Below, in pieces: positions 25,046-33,465 of a stretch of 64,000 nt of DNA (positions within the stretch are counted from its first letter, which is position 1; every line of letters begins with the position of its first letter). Location: NCBI RefSeq assembly GCF_003234655.2, contig NZ_CP126271.1, forward strand, positions 2,170,001-2,234,000, in the 5' to 3' direction. The notes under the pieces were generated by a model. It had not been told where the DNA came from. It saw only the letters and a list, made by a program, of their open reading frames with translations, and searched no databases. The stretch is from Curtobacterium sp. MCLR17_007 (GTDB lineage Bacteria > Actinomycetota > Actinomycetes > Actinomycetales > Microbacteriaceae). A program made the position numbers and the translations under genes.

Positions 25046-26293
25046 TCAGGGCTGTTCCCACGCCCCGTTCCGTCGAGCGGCCAGGACCGCGGCTGCGACT
25101 GCTGTCAGGACGAGGACCAGGACCAGCGTCGTGGCCGCCTGCGTCCCACTGGTCGCCACCACCGTCCCGGTGAGTGCTGCACCCAGCGCGATCCCGGACG
25201 CGGAAGCCGAGTTGATCCAGGTGAAGGCCTGGGTGCGCTCCGACGGGACGACCGTCGCCTGGACGATCTGCGAGGACGAGGCGAGCAGCGGTGCGACGGC
25301 GCTCCCACCGACGACCAGCATCACCGAGAGGCCGAGGAGTGTGGGCCAGACGACAGCGACGAGCACGCCCACGGTGAGCAGGATCGTTGCGAGCAGCTGG
25401 ACGGTCGTCGGCCGGGGCGTGGTCCGGAGCGCGCCGTAGCCGAGCCCGGCGACCATGCTCGCGGCGCTGGAGAGCGCGAGCACGAATCCGGTGAGCGGCC
25501 GCAGCCCTCCGGCAGTCGCGGTCGCGGTCACGAGCAGTGGGACCGCCCCGAAGAAGCATCCCAGTCCGAGGTTCACCCCGAGCACCGCCAGGAACCGTGG
25601 GGCACGGAGTGAACTCCGCGTGCGGCCCGCGGCCCGCCCTCGTGCCGGGCGCGCAGGCGGACCGGTGCTGCGGTGCAGCGCGAGCGCCGCACAGCCGGCG
25701 CTGACGAGCGTGACCGCCGCGACCGAACCCGCCCACGGGACGAGGGTTGTGCTCGCGAGGGTGACGAGCACGGGACCGGACAGGAAGACGACGTCGTTGA
25801 CGCTCGCTTCGAGCGAGAAGGCAGTGCGGAGTGCCGCCGGTTCCGTGACGAGCGCCGACCACCGGGCCGCTGCCAGTGCGCCCGGTTGCGGCATCGCTCC
25901 TCCCGCGACGACGACCGCAGCCAGGGTGACGCTGATCGGCGCGATCCCGGCGAAGGAGATCGCCGCGGCGATCGCCGCGGCATGGACGAGGACGACCACC
26001 GGGACCGTGACCGCCTGGCCCCACCGGTCGACGAGGCGCGCGACCTGTGGACCGGCCACGGCCTCCGCGATCGCGAACGTGGCAGTCGCCGTGCCCGCAG
26101 CTGCGAACGACCCCGTCGCGTTCTGGACCGAGAACAGCAGTCCGAGTCCTGTCATCGCCACGCCGAGGCGAGCCAGGCCGGCTGGGATGAAGAACGCCCG
26201 TGCACCGGGTCGACCGAGGACGTCGCGGTACCGGGCGGTGGCCGACCGGAACGGCTTGGGTGCCGAGGAGATGAGGGTGCGCGCAGTCGCCAT
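25046..26293 (-). CDS. MFS transporter
   Basis: A 415-residue protein with about 12 membrane helices (for example ARLGVAMTGLGLLFSVQ and LRPLTGFVLALSSAASMVAGLG). The loop between helices 2 and 3 has the major facilitator pattern in PQVARLVDRWGQ. GGAGG is 8 nt before the ATG at 26293. The substrate is unknown; drug or metabolite export is typical. It converges with the SDR gene (24 nt between stops) and may belong to the same acquired block. Confidence 0.85.
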   Translation of the reverse strand: MATARTLISSAPKPFRSATARYRDVLGRPGARAFFIPAGLARLGVAMTGLGLLFSVQNATGSFAAAGTATATFAIAEAVAGPQVARLVDRWGQAVTVPVVVLVHAAAIAAAISFAGIAPISVTLAAVVVAGGAMPQPGALAAARWSALVTEPAALRTAFSLEASVNDVVFLSGPVLVTLASTTLVPWAGSVAAVTLVSAGCAALALHRSTGPPARPARGRAAGRTRSSLRAPRFLAVLGVNLGLGCFFGAVPLLVTATATAGGLRPLTGFVLALSSAASMVAGLGYGALRTTPRPTTVQLLATILLTVGVLVAVVWPTLLGLSVMLVVGGSAVAPLLASSSQIVQATVVPSERTQAFTWINSASASGIALGAALTGTVVATSGTQAATTLVLVLVLTAVAAAVLAARRNGAWEQP

Positions 26294-26424
26294 GGGCGAT
26301 GCCTCCGACGCGACGCCCGGGACCGATCGGCAGACAAGTCGGCCTGGGCTTCGACGATCCCCGCGACACCGCGGTACACCTTCATCATGCCCGGCACGGA
26401 CACGCACAAGCAAGCACACACGGA

Positions 26425-26442
26425 CGGCCGGCCGGCCGGCCG
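26425..26442. repeat. (CGGC)n palindromic run, possible terminator
   Basis: An 18-bp self-complementary CGGCCGGCC-type run 21 nt past the GrpB stop on the minus strand. It could fold as a terminator for that gene. The rest of the 26294-26463 gap holds nothing I recognise. Confidence 0.4.
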
Positions 26443-26463
26443 CACAGCCGGGACCCGAGACCG

Positions 26464-27033
26464 TCAGCCGAGCGCACCCCGATCCGCGATCGCACGGTTC
26501 GCGGCGGTGATCCCGGCGAGGTCCTCCGCGGAGAGCCCGGCCCGCCGCAGGATCCGACCGAGCACGGCGTCCTTCATCGCGCGGTAGTCGTCGAGGTCCG
26601 ACGCCCGAGCGGCGGCGTCCCGTTTGATTTCTGCGTACTCGTCGCGGAGCGCGTCGTCGGCCCGCAGGTTGTCCCGGACGGCCAGGTGGTTGCGCAGTGC
26701 AAGCGACCCGGCGACCACGACGTACGTGTTGCTCGGCCGGAAGCGCTCGGGCGTCACGAAGGCCACGCGTCCGGGGACGTCTCCCCCGGCAGACACCCGG
26801 AACCCGATCGACGCCAGCGCTCGGACCGCCGCAGCGACGTCGGCAGCCGCGACGACGACGTCCACGTCGATCATCGGTTTCGCCGCGAGTCCCGGGACTG
26901 CGGTGCTGCCGACGTGCTCGATCCCGCGCACCACGACACCCGAGGCCTCGAGCGCCGCTGCGTACGCGTCCCTGAGCTCCGCGAACCGGACCCGCCACAG
27001 CGACCGGTACTCGACGACCTCGACGTTCCCCAC
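26464..27033 (-). CDS. GrpB family protein (nucleotidyltransferase fold)
   Basis: A 189-residue protein of family UPF0157. The signature GIEHVGSTAVPGLAAKPMIDVDV contains the GS and DxD features of the nucleotidyltransferase fold. The remainder (VTPERFRPSNTYVVV, ALRNHLAVRDNLR) matches the family throughout. The biochemical role is not established. The start is GTG 27033. The gene is divergent from the zinc-peptide gene. Confidence 0.88.
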   Translation of the reverse strand: MGNVEVVEYRSLWRVRFAELRDAYAAALEASGVVVRGIEHVGSTAVPGLAAKPMIDVDVVVAAADVAAAVRALASIGFRVSAGGDVPGRVAFVTPERFRPSNTYVVVAGSLALRNHLAVRDNLRADDALRDEYAEIKRDAAARASDLDDYRAMKDAVLGRILRRAGLSAEDLAGITAANRAIADRGALG

Positions 27034-27078
27034 ACCCCGACGGTAGCGTCACGCCCGGACAACGCTCCCGCGGGACTC

Positions 27079-27102
27079 TATCCTTGGTGAGAACCACTCT
27101 CA
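27079..27102 (+). promoter_or_regulatory. Zur-like box with overlapping -10 element
   Basis: A -10-like TATCCT (27079-27084) is followed by the palindrome TGAGAACCACTCTCA (27088-27102), which keeps the outer TGA.AA...T.TCA frame of actinobacterial Zur sites. It sits directly in front of a His-rich peptide gene, so zinc control is a sensible inference. Confidence 0.6.
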
Positions 27103-27114
27103 GAAAGGATGACA

Positions 27115-27300
27115 ATGTCCGACACCACCGACACCCCCACCCCCGAGGACGACCACCGCGTCGCCGAGCACGACGTGCAGGAACACGAGCACGGCGCCGA
27201 CGGCGACGAGCACGAGACCGTGCAGCACGGCGACCACGTCGACTACGTGCACGACGGCCACAAGCACGCACGCCACGGCGACCACTACGACGAGCACTAG
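27115..27300 (+). CDS. His-rich small metal-binding protein
   Basis: A 61-residue, very acidic peptide with 13 histidines, ending in HGDHVDYVHDGHKHARHGDH plus YDEH. Similar actinobacterial peptides are sometimes labelled zinc transporter permease, but there is no membrane helix here; it more likely binds or buffers zinc. The start ATG 27115 is preferred over 27109 because AGAAAGG then sits at proper spacing. A Zur-like box lies upstream and a perfect hairpin terminator downstream, so it is a free-standing unit. Confidence 0.82.
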   Translation: MSDTTDTPTPEDDHRVAEHDVQEHEHGADGDEHETVQHGDHVDYVHDGHKHARHGDHYDEH

Positions 27301-27308
27301 ACACGTCA

Positions 27309-27344
27309 GGCTCACGCCCCGGAGATGCATCCGGGGCGTGAGCC
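27309..27344. terminator. Terminator of the His-rich peptide gene
   Basis: A perfect 15-bp inverted repeat (GGCTCACGCCCCGGA) with loop GATGCA, 8 nt after the stop codon. Confidence 0.85.
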
Positions 27345-27387
27345 CGTTCCGGGCACGAAGTCCCTCGACGAATGGGACGATGGACCC

Positions 27388-29052
27388 ATGACCGCCACGC
27401 TCGTCGCCAAGGGCCTCGCCGGCGGCTACGCCGCACGCACGCTGTTCGACTCCCTCGACCTGACCGTCGCGCCCGGCGACGTGATCGGCGTCGTCGGGGT
27501 CAACGGCGCCGGCAAGTCCACGCTGCTCCGACTGCTCGCGGGCGTGGACGAACCCCTCGCCGGCACGGTCTCGCTGGCCCCGGCAGATGCCTTCGTCGGG
27601 TGGCTGCCCCAGGAACACGAGCGGGTCGCAGGCGAGACGGTGTCCGATTACCTCGCGCGTCGCACGGGCTGCGCGGAGGCGACGGCCGAGATGGACACCG
27701 CGGCCGCGGCACTCGGTGACCCGGACGTGGGCGACGACGCCGGTGACCGGTACTCCGTGGCGCTCGACCGGTGGCTGGCCTCGGGGGCAGCCGACCTCGA
27801 CGAACGCGCCCCGGCGGTGCTCGCCGACCTCGGGCTGACGCTCGGGAGCGCCGAGGGCTCGGTGACCGCCGAGTCGCTCATGACGTCGCTGTCCGGGGGG
27901 CAGGCGGCGCGGGTGGGCCTGGCGGCGCTGCTGCTCTCGCGGTTCGACGTCGTGCTGCTCGACGAGCCCACGAACGACCTCGACCTGGACGGCCTGGCCC
28001 GCCTCGAGACCTTCGTGCACGGGTTGCGCGGCGGCGTGGTGCTGGTCAGCCACGACCGCGAGTTCCTCGCCCGGTCGGTCACCGCGGTGCTCGAGCTCGA
28101 CCTGGCGCAGTCGTCGAACCGGCTGTTCGGCGGCGGGTACGACGCGTACCTCGAGGAGCGCGAGATCGCCCGGCAGCACAAGCGGGACGCGTACGACGAG
28201 TTCGCGGCGACGAAGGCCGACCTGGTCTCACGGGCCCGGACGCAGCGCGAATGGTCGAGCCAGGGTGTCCGGAACGCCATGAAGAAGGCGCCGGACAACG
28301 ACAAGATCCGCCGCAAGGCCGCGTCCGAGTCGAGTGAGAAGCAGGCCCAGAAGGTCCGGCAGATGGAGTCGCGCATCGCCCGACTGGACGAGGTCGACGA
28401 ACCGCGCAAGGAGTGGCAGCTCGAGTTCACGATCGGGCAGGCCCCGCGGTCCTCTTCCGTCGTCGCCACCCTGTCCGACGCGACCTTCACCCAGGGTGAC
28501 TTCACGCTCGGCCCGGTGTCGCTGCAGGTCGACGGCGGCGACCGCATCGGCATCACGGGGCCGAACGGCGCGGGCAAGTCCACCCTGCTCCGCGCGCTGC
28601 TCGGCACCCAGGCGCCGACGACCGGCACCGCGAGCACGGGGTCCAGCGTCGCGGTGGGCGAGATCGACCAGGCCCGCGGCCGCTTCGTCGGCACGGAGCC
28701 CCTCGCCGCGGTGTTCGAGTCGCTGGTGCCTGAGATGGCCACCGCCGAGGTCCGCACGCTGCTGGCCAAGTTCGGCCTCAGGGCGGACCACGTCGGCCGT
28801 GCGTCCGGCGAGCTCTCCCCCGGGGAACGCACCCGTGCCGGGCTGGCGCTCCTGCAGGCCCGGGGCGTGAACGTCCTGGTCCTCGACGAGCCGACCAACC
28901 ACCTCGACCTGGCCGCCATCGAGCAACTCGAACAGGCACTGGAGTCCTACGACGGCACCCTCCTGCTCGTCACGCACGACCGTCGGATGCTCGAGACGGT
29001 CCGCCTGGACCGCCAGTGGCTGGTGCAGGCGGGCCGCGTCACGGAACGGTAG
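27388..29052 (+). CDS. ABC-F family ATPase
   Basis: A 554-residue soluble protein with two ATPase domains and no membrane part. Domain 1: GVNGAGKST, signature LSGGQAARV, VLLDEPTNDLD. A basic linker around residues 250-345 (QHKRDAYDEF, MKKAPDNDK) corresponds to the P-site tRNA-interaction motif. Domain 2: GPNGAGKST, LSPGERTRAGL, LVLDEPTNHLDL. DEPTN.LD is the ABC-F hallmark. These proteins act on the ribosome, some giving antibiotic resistance, others assisting translation; which subclass this is cannot be told. ATG 27388 lies between two strong terminators, so it is monocistronic. Confidence 0.92.
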   Translation: MTATLVAKGLAGGYAARTLFDSLDLTVAPGDVIGVVGVNGAGKSTLLRLLAGVDEPLAGTVSLAPADAFVGWLPQEHERVAGETVSDYLARRTGCAEATAEMDTAAAALGDPDVGDDAGDRYSVALDRWLASGAADLDERAPAVLADLGLTLGSAEGSVTAESLMTSLSGGQAARVGLAALLLSRFDVVLLDEPTNDLDLDGLARLETFVHGLRGGVVLVSHDREFLARSVTAVLELDLAQSSNRLFGGGYDAYLEEREIARQHKRDAYDEFAATKADLVSRARTQREWSSQGVRNAMKKAPDNDKIRRKAASESSEKQAQKVRQMESRIARLDEVDEPRKEWQLEFTIGQAPRSSSVVATLSDATFTQGDFTLGPVSLQVDGGDRIGITGPNGAGKSTLLRALLGTQAPTTGTASTGSSVAVGEIDQARGRFVGTEPLAAVFESLVPEMATAEVRTLLAKFGLRADHVGRASGELSPGERTRAGLALLQARGVNVLVLDEPTNHLDLAAIEQLEQALESYDGTLLLVTHDRRMLETVRLDRQWLVQAGRVTER

Positions 29053-29058
29053 GACCAC

Positions 29059-29102
29059 CGGACAGGAGGCCCGGTGCGGGCCCGCACCGGGCCTCCCGTC
29101 CG
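29059..29102. terminator. Terminator of the ABC-F gene
   Basis: A 44-nt palindrome with 22-nt arms and one mismatch, centred on GGG|CCC, starting 7 nt after the stop. Confidence 0.85.
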
Positions 29103-29232
29103 TTCCCGGTCCCGACGACCGCCGCCACCCCCCCTGGTGCGCGAGCGCGGTCGGGCGTACTCTTCGCGGCAAGTGACCCTGGACCTCGGCCGCCGGATCG
29201 ATCTCGTCGTCCGCGCCAGCAGGGAGCACCCC

Positions 29233-29406
29233 GTGTCCGTTCCGCAGCCTCCGGTGATCATGCCGCGACGCGGACGGGCCGTCCTGTCGACGGACGACCA
29301 CGGCCGCGGGACCCCGGGCGCAACGGCGCGTCCCGGTACGGCTCCCGCGCGGCAGGGCGAGCCGACGCTGCGGCGACGGCACGCCCGCGGGCCGGTGGGA
29401 CCCTGA
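29233..29406 (+). CDS. Possible small Arg/Pro-rich protein (57 aa)
   Basis: A GTG at 29233 is preceded by GGGAG at 6 nt and opens a 57-residue frame starting MSVPQPPVIMPRRGRAV. It ends at a TGA lying in a hairpin. The composition is that of random high-GC DNA and I know no homologue, so it may not be a gene. Confidence 0.28.
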   Translation: MSVPQPPVIMPRRGRAVLSTDDHGRGTPGATARPGTAPARQGEPTLRRRHARGPVGP

Positions 29407-29421
29407 CCCGAAGGGGTCCCA
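29396..29421. terminator. Weak hairpin
   Basis: 8-bp arms TGGGACCC and GGGTCCCA with a 10-nt loop spanning the stop of the possible small ORF. Confidence 0.45.
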
Positions 29422-29505
29422 TCGGCCTCCGCCGGCCCGGCCGGCCGCGCTGCGACGTGCACGGACGGCCCCGATCTGGTGGACTGGACCCGGAGAGGGG
29501 TCCAC

Positions 29506-30417
29506 ATGCGGCGCACCACCTGGATCGCGGCCGGAGCGGCGGGGGTCGTCGCGGTCGGGATCGTCGTCGCCGTCGTGGCCGGCACCGCGAGCGGCCCCAC
29601 CGAGACTGCCGCTGCGCCCACACGCTCGGCGACCCCGCGACCGACACCGACGCCGACACCGACACTCGCCGCCGTCCCCTCAGCCCCGTCGTCGGCCGAG
29701 CTCGCCGCGCTGCCGTTGGCGTACCACGACGGGGTCATCCCGCAGCTGCTCGACGGCACCACCGTGCACCCCGAGACCACGTGGGAGATCGCCACGCCGA
29801 CGGCCCCGCTCGTCGCGCTGTACGCCAGCCCCGCTGCCGACGCCACCCCGGTCGCGACGCTGTCGACGACGGTGTCCACGATCGACACGCCGGCTGCGAC
29901 GGCCGTGTGGGGTCGGTCCGCCGGCGCGGACGGGGGGATGCTGCTCGTCTCCACCCCGGCGCGGAACCGGACGCCGGGCGACGGCGGCGATCCCCAGGCG
30001 CCGAGTGCGACGTTCGCGTGGGCCCGGGCCGCGGACTTCACCGTCACCGGGACCGACCGGATGATCCGCGTCGACGTCGCAGCCGGCACGGTCTCGGTCG
30101 TCGGGAAGGACGGCTCCGTGTCGGCGACCGAGGCAGCACGACTCGGGACGCCCGACGACCCGACGCCGACGGCGACCTCGACGTACGTCGAAGCGGCGTA
30201 CGTCGACACTCGCGTGACGTACACGCAGGGCAACCCGATCATCCTGACCGGGGCGCACTCGTCCCGCATCCCGTCGTACGGTGGGAACGCGGCCCTGACG
30301 GCGCTGCACTTCTACCCGGACCCGACGGGCAGCTCCCACGGCTGCGTCCGCATCTCGGCCGCGATGACGAAGACGCTCGCGCAGCTGCCGGTCGGCACCG
30401 CGATCCAGTTCACCTGA
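29506..30417 (+). CDS. L,D-transpeptidase (YkuD domain) with N-terminal anchor
   Basis: A 303-residue cell-wall enzyme. An N-terminal helix (WIAAGAAGVVAVGIVVAVVAG) anchors or exports it, followed by a Pro/Thr-rich linker (about 45-65) and a catalytic domain ending in SHGCVRIS with His278 and Cys280, the YkuD active site. An upstream His in TGAHSSRIPSYGG fits the second conserved position. It probably makes or edits 3-3 peptidoglycan crosslinks, or attaches a protein to the wall. Strong SD GGAGAGGGG supports ATG 29506. Its last 8 nt overlap the convergent gluconokinase. Confidence 0.85.
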   Translation: MRRTTWIAAGAAGVVAVGIVVAVVAGTASGPTETAAAPTRSATPRPTPTPTPTLAAVPSAPSSAELAALPLAYHDGVIPQLLDGTTVHPETTWEIATPTAPLVALYASPAADATPVATLSTTVSTIDTPAATAVWGRSAGADGGMLLVSTPARNRTPGDGGDPQAPSATFAWARAADFTVTGTDRMIRVDVAAGTVSVVGKDGSVSATEAARLGTPDDPTPTATSTYVEAAYVDTRVTYTQGNPIILTGAHSSRIPSYGGNAALTALHFYPDPTGSSHGCVRISAAMTKTLAQLPVGTAIQFT

Positions 30418-30946
30418 CGGTCGGTGCGAGCCCGAGGCGCTCGATGACCTCGTCGCACTCCTCCTGCGGCGTGCGGTCCGCAGCGACGGTGATGTGCGCC
30501 TCGTCCGGCTGCGGCAGCTCGAGGGTCGCCAGCTGCGACGCGAGCAGGGCGGTCGGCATGAAGTGGCCGGAGCGCGCGGCCATCCGGTCCTCGATCAGGG
30601 TGCCGTCGCCGGCCACGTGCACGAACACCACTCCGGGCGCACGGAGCACGTCGCGGTAGGAACGCTTCAGCGCGGAACAGGTCACGACACCGTGCCTGCC
30701 GGATGCCAGGTGATCGCGGATCCACGCGGCGACCACGTCGAGCCACGGCCAGCGGTCCTCGTCGTCGAGCGGGGTCCCCGCCTGCATCTTCGCGACGTTC
30801 GCGGGCGGGTGCATGGCGTCGCCCTCGGCGAAGTCCCAGCCCAGGCGGTCGGCGATCATCGCGGCGACGGTGGACTTGCCCGACCCGGAGACGCCCATCA
30901 CGACCAGGACTCGTGCGTCGAGGTCGCTCATCGGATCGGTGTTCAT
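30410..30946 (-). CDS. gntK: Gluconokinase
   Basis: A 178-residue P-loop kinase that phosphorylates gluconate to 6-phosphogluconate. Walker A is GVSGSGKST; FAEGDAMHPPANVAKMQAGTPLDDEDRWPWL is the gluconate-kinase signature, and CSALKRSYRD and GHFMP also match. The ATG at 30946 overlaps the gntP stop as ATGA, so translation is coupled; ATG 30931 is an alternative. It forms the gntPK operon, opposite a GntR regulator. Confidence 0.95.
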   Translation of the reverse strand: MNTDPMSDLDARVLVVMGVSGSGKSTVAAMIADRLGWDFAEGDAMHPPANVAKMQAGTPLDDEDRWPWLDVVAAWIRDHLASGRHGVVTCSALKRSYRDVLRAPGVVFVHVAGDGTLIEDRMAARSGHFMPTALLASQLATLELPQPDEAHITVAADRTPQEECDEVIERLGLAPTVR

Positions 30947-32469
30947 CGGATGAACACCCCGGCGAGCAGGACGCCGAGCAGCCCGAGGACGGAGATCAGG
31001 CACTCCAACACCGTCCAGGTCTTGAAGGTCTGACCGACGGTGGTGTTCAGGTAGCCCTTCACCAGCCAGAACCCGGCGTCGTTGACGTGTGACAGGAACA
31101 CCGAGCCCGCTCCGATCGCGAGCACCAGGAGTGACACGACGGGTGACGACAGGTCGTGCGCGATCGGCGCCATGATCCCGGCCGCCGTGACGGTCGCGAC
31201 CGTTGCAGAACCGGTGGCCACGCGGACCAGGGCCGAGACGACCCAGGCGACGAGCAGGACGGAGACGCCGGAGTCCTTGACCGCGTCGGCGATGACCCCG
31301 CCGATCCCAGTGTCGATGAGCACCTGCTTGAACCCACCACCCGCGCCGACGATGAGCAGCACCCCGGCGACCGGTGGCAGCGCGCTCTCGAGGGACTTGG
31401 CGACGGCGGAACGGTCCATGCCGCCGCCGATCGCGAAGAACACGATGGCGTAGAGCGCCGCGATGCCGATCGCGATCATCGGGGTGCCGAGGAAGTCGAG
31501 CAGGCCGACCCAGGTGCCGGAGGCGTCGGGCACGGTGGCCTCGCGGATCGCCTGGGCCAGCATGAGCACGACCGGCAGCAGGATGCCGACGAGCGCGACG
31601 GTGAAAGACGGGCTGCGCGGTTCGCTGATCACGCGGGTGAAGTCGCTCTTGCCGTTCGGCAGGGACGCGGTGTCCTGGGTGGCGGGGCCGCGCCGAGCCT
31701 CCCGGCCCTCGTGTGCAGGGTCCCTGGGACCGGACCCGGTGTCCCCCGCCGACCCGCGCGAGCCGAACAGGTCGGGCGCGGGGATGTCGACCCAGCGGGC
31801 CGCGAAGCGGGCGAACACCGGCCCGGCCAGGATGATGACGGGGATCGCCAGCACGATGCCGAACGCCAGGGTCGTGCCGAGGTTCGCGCCCACCGTGGCG
31901 ATCGCGACGAGCGGGCCGGGGTGTGGCGGGACGAAGGCGTGCATGGTGGACAGGCCGACCAGTGCCGGCACCGCGATCTTCATGATCGGGACGTCGCTGC
32001 GCTTCGCGACCAGGACGATGATCGGGATGAGCAGGACCAGGCCGACCTCGAAGAACATCGGCAGGCCGATGAGTGCGCCGATGAGCGCCATCGTCCACGG
32101 CAGCGCCGCCGCCGACGACCGGCGCACCAGGGTGTCGACCACGCGGTCGGCGGCGCCGGAGTCGACGAGCATCTTGCCGAACATCGACCCGAGCCCGACC
32201 AGGATGCCGACGCTCGTCATCGTGGCGCCGAAGCCGTCCCCGAAGCTCGTGACGGCCTTCTCCGGCGCGAGTCCCGCACCGATGCCGACCCCGAGTGCGC
32301 CGATCGTGAGCGCGACGAAGGGGTGGATCTTCAGCCAGGTGATCAGCACGATGATGACGACCACGCCGATCAGCGCGGCGATCACGAGCTGTGGGACGGG
32401 ACCGGCGGCCTTGACGGTCTCGGTCCCCGCGGCGAGCAGTGCGCCGCCGGCGGTCGGGAGATGAGGCAT
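30943..32469 (-). CDS. gntP: GntP-family gluconate:H+ symporter
   Basis: A 508-residue inner-membrane permease with about 12-14 helices. The family features include FGDGFGATMTSVGILVGLGSMFGKML, FVPPHPGPLVA, and VLLIVGAGGGFKQVLIDTGIG. A hydrophilic loop of about 50 residues in the middle (FGSRGSAGDTGSGPRD) is longer than in E. coli GntP. AGGAAGGGG lies before ATG 32469. The gene is divergent from the GntR regulator, with a perfect operator-like palindrome between them. Confidence 0.94.
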   Translation of the reverse strand: MPHLPTAGGALLAAGTETVKAAGPVPQLVIAALIGVVVIIVLITWLKIHPFVALTIGALGVGIGAGLAPEKAVTSFGDGFGATMTSVGILVGLGSMFGKMLVDSGAADRVVDTLVRRSSAAALPWTMALIGALIGLPMFFEVGLVLLIPIIVLVAKRSDVPIMKIAVPALVGLSTMHAFVPPHPGPLVAIATVGANLGTTLAFGIVLAIPVIILAGPVFARFAARWVDIPAPDLFGSRGSAGDTGSGPRDPAHEGREARRGPATQDTASLPNGKSDFTRVISEPRSPSFTVALVGILLPVVLMLAQAIREATVPDASGTWVGLLDFLGTPMIAIGIAALYAIVFFAIGGGMDRSAVAKSLESALPPVAGVLLIVGAGGGFKQVLIDTGIGGVIADAVKDSGVSVLLVAWVVSALVRVATGSATVATVTAAGIMAPIAHDLSSPVVSLLVLAIGAGSVFLSHVNDAGFWLVKGYLNTTVGQTFKTWTVLECLISVLGLLGVLLAGVFIR

Positions 32470-32544
32470 CGGTGCCCCTTCCTGGGACCGCTGCTCCGCG
32501 GTCCCGTCACGGTCGTGTGCGGTGTCCGAGCAACTCCGCAATAA

Positions 32545-32558
32545 TCTGATTAATCAGA
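32545..32558. promoter_or_regulatory. GntR-type operator
   Basis: A 14-bp perfect palindrome TCTGATTAATCAGA in an unusually AT-rich patch between gntP and the GntR gene. This is the likely repressor site, relieved by gluconate or its phosphate. Confidence 0.7.
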
Positions 32559-32661
32559 CTACACGGCGGTGCGCCGCGCGCAGCCCGCCCGTCACGGCAG
32601 TCTGCCGCTGTGACGGATGACGCGTCACGGCGACGATCGATCGATGCTGCACGGAGGAACG

Positions 32662-33375
32662 ATGACCACGCCCCGGGGCCTGCACGCGCACGTGCTCGAC
32701 ACGCTCGGCGAACGCATCGTGTCCGGCGACGTCCCGCCCGGCACGGTCCTGCGTCCCGAGGACGTCGCGGCGGAGTTCGGCGTGTCCCGGTCCGTCGTGC
32801 GCGAGGCCCTGCGGGTCCTGCAGTCCCTCGGGCTCGTCGAGCCGCGACAGCGCGTCGGGACCCAGGTGCTGCCCACGACCGCGTGGGAGCTCCTCTCCCC
32901 CGCCGTCATCCGGTGGCGCGGCGGACCCGCGACCTACTTCGCCCAGCAGCGGGAGCTGCTCGAACTCCGACTCGGCATCGAGCCCGTCGCCGCCGGGCTG
33001 ACCGCCGCACGCGGCGACGCGGTGACCGAGGCCGTGCTGGACGCGGCGCTCGAGATGGTCGACGCGGCCGCTCGGCGCGACGGGCGCGCGTACCTCGAGG
33101 CCGACGTGCGCTTCCACCGCGCCCTGCTGGTGGGTTCGGGCAACGCCGTGTTCGGGCACTTCGCCGGCACGGTCGAGGCACTGCTCCGCACCCGCACGGG
33201 TGAGTCGCGGGACACGATCACCCGGTGGACCGACGCCGCCGCAGCACGACACGAGGCCTTCGGGCGTGCGGTGGCGGCCGGGGACGCCGCGGCAGCCGGG
33301 TCGGCGGCGACCGCGCTGCTGTCGGTCACGCGGGACGAGTTCATCGCCGAGGCGCCGGCGGATCCGGCGCGGTAG
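32662..33375 (+). CDS. GntR-family regulator (FadR/FCD subfamily)
   Basis: A 237-residue regulator. The N-terminal winged helix includes LRPEDVAAEFGVSRSVVREALRVLQSLGLVE; the C-terminal FCD helical domain shows LLELRLGIEPVAAGLTA and ADVRFHRALLVGSGNAVF, with Asp and His of the usual metal/ligand site. ATG 32662 is chosen for GGAGG 4 nt upstream. It most likely represses gntP-gntK and itself. Confidence 0.9.
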   Translation: MTTPRGLHAHVLDTLGERIVSGDVPPGTVLRPEDVAAEFGVSRSVVREALRVLQSLGLVEPRQRVGTQVLPTTAWELLSPAVIRWRGGPATYFAQQRELLELRLGIEPVAAGLTAARGDAVTEAVLDAALEMVDAAARRDGRAYLEADVRFHRALLVGSGNAVFGHFAGTVEALLRTRTGESRDTITRWTDAAAARHEAFGRAVAAGDAAAAGSAATALLSVTRDEFIAEAPADPAR

Positions 33376-33398
33376 CCGGGTCGGACCGCGCGGAGGTG

Positions 33399-33451
33399 GT
33401 CGAATCGCGCGTTGCCGGTCGGGGTTCCGGACCCACCACGCGCGTTTCGAC
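33399..33451. terminator. Bidirectional terminator-like inverted repeat
   Basis: Arms GTCGAATCGCGCG and CGCGCGTTTCGAC (one mismatch) enclose a 27-nt loop between the convergent GntR and GNAT genes. Confidence 0.5.
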
Positions 33452-33465
33452 TCGCCACGCGCGGA

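Larger units (their letters stand above)
29103..29505. other. Gap with one possible small ORF
   Basis: About 400 nt without a convincing gene. It holds the weak 29233-29406 ORF, a hairpin across that ORF's stop, and GGAGAGGGG just before the transpeptidase ATG. Nothing else is recognisable. Confidence 0.4.

Noticed and set aside
26152..26445. Minus-strand frame starting MMKVYRGVAGIVEAQ upstream of the MFS gene
   Set aside because: It runs into the MFS gene in a different frame and turns Arg/Pro-rich; no ribosome site.
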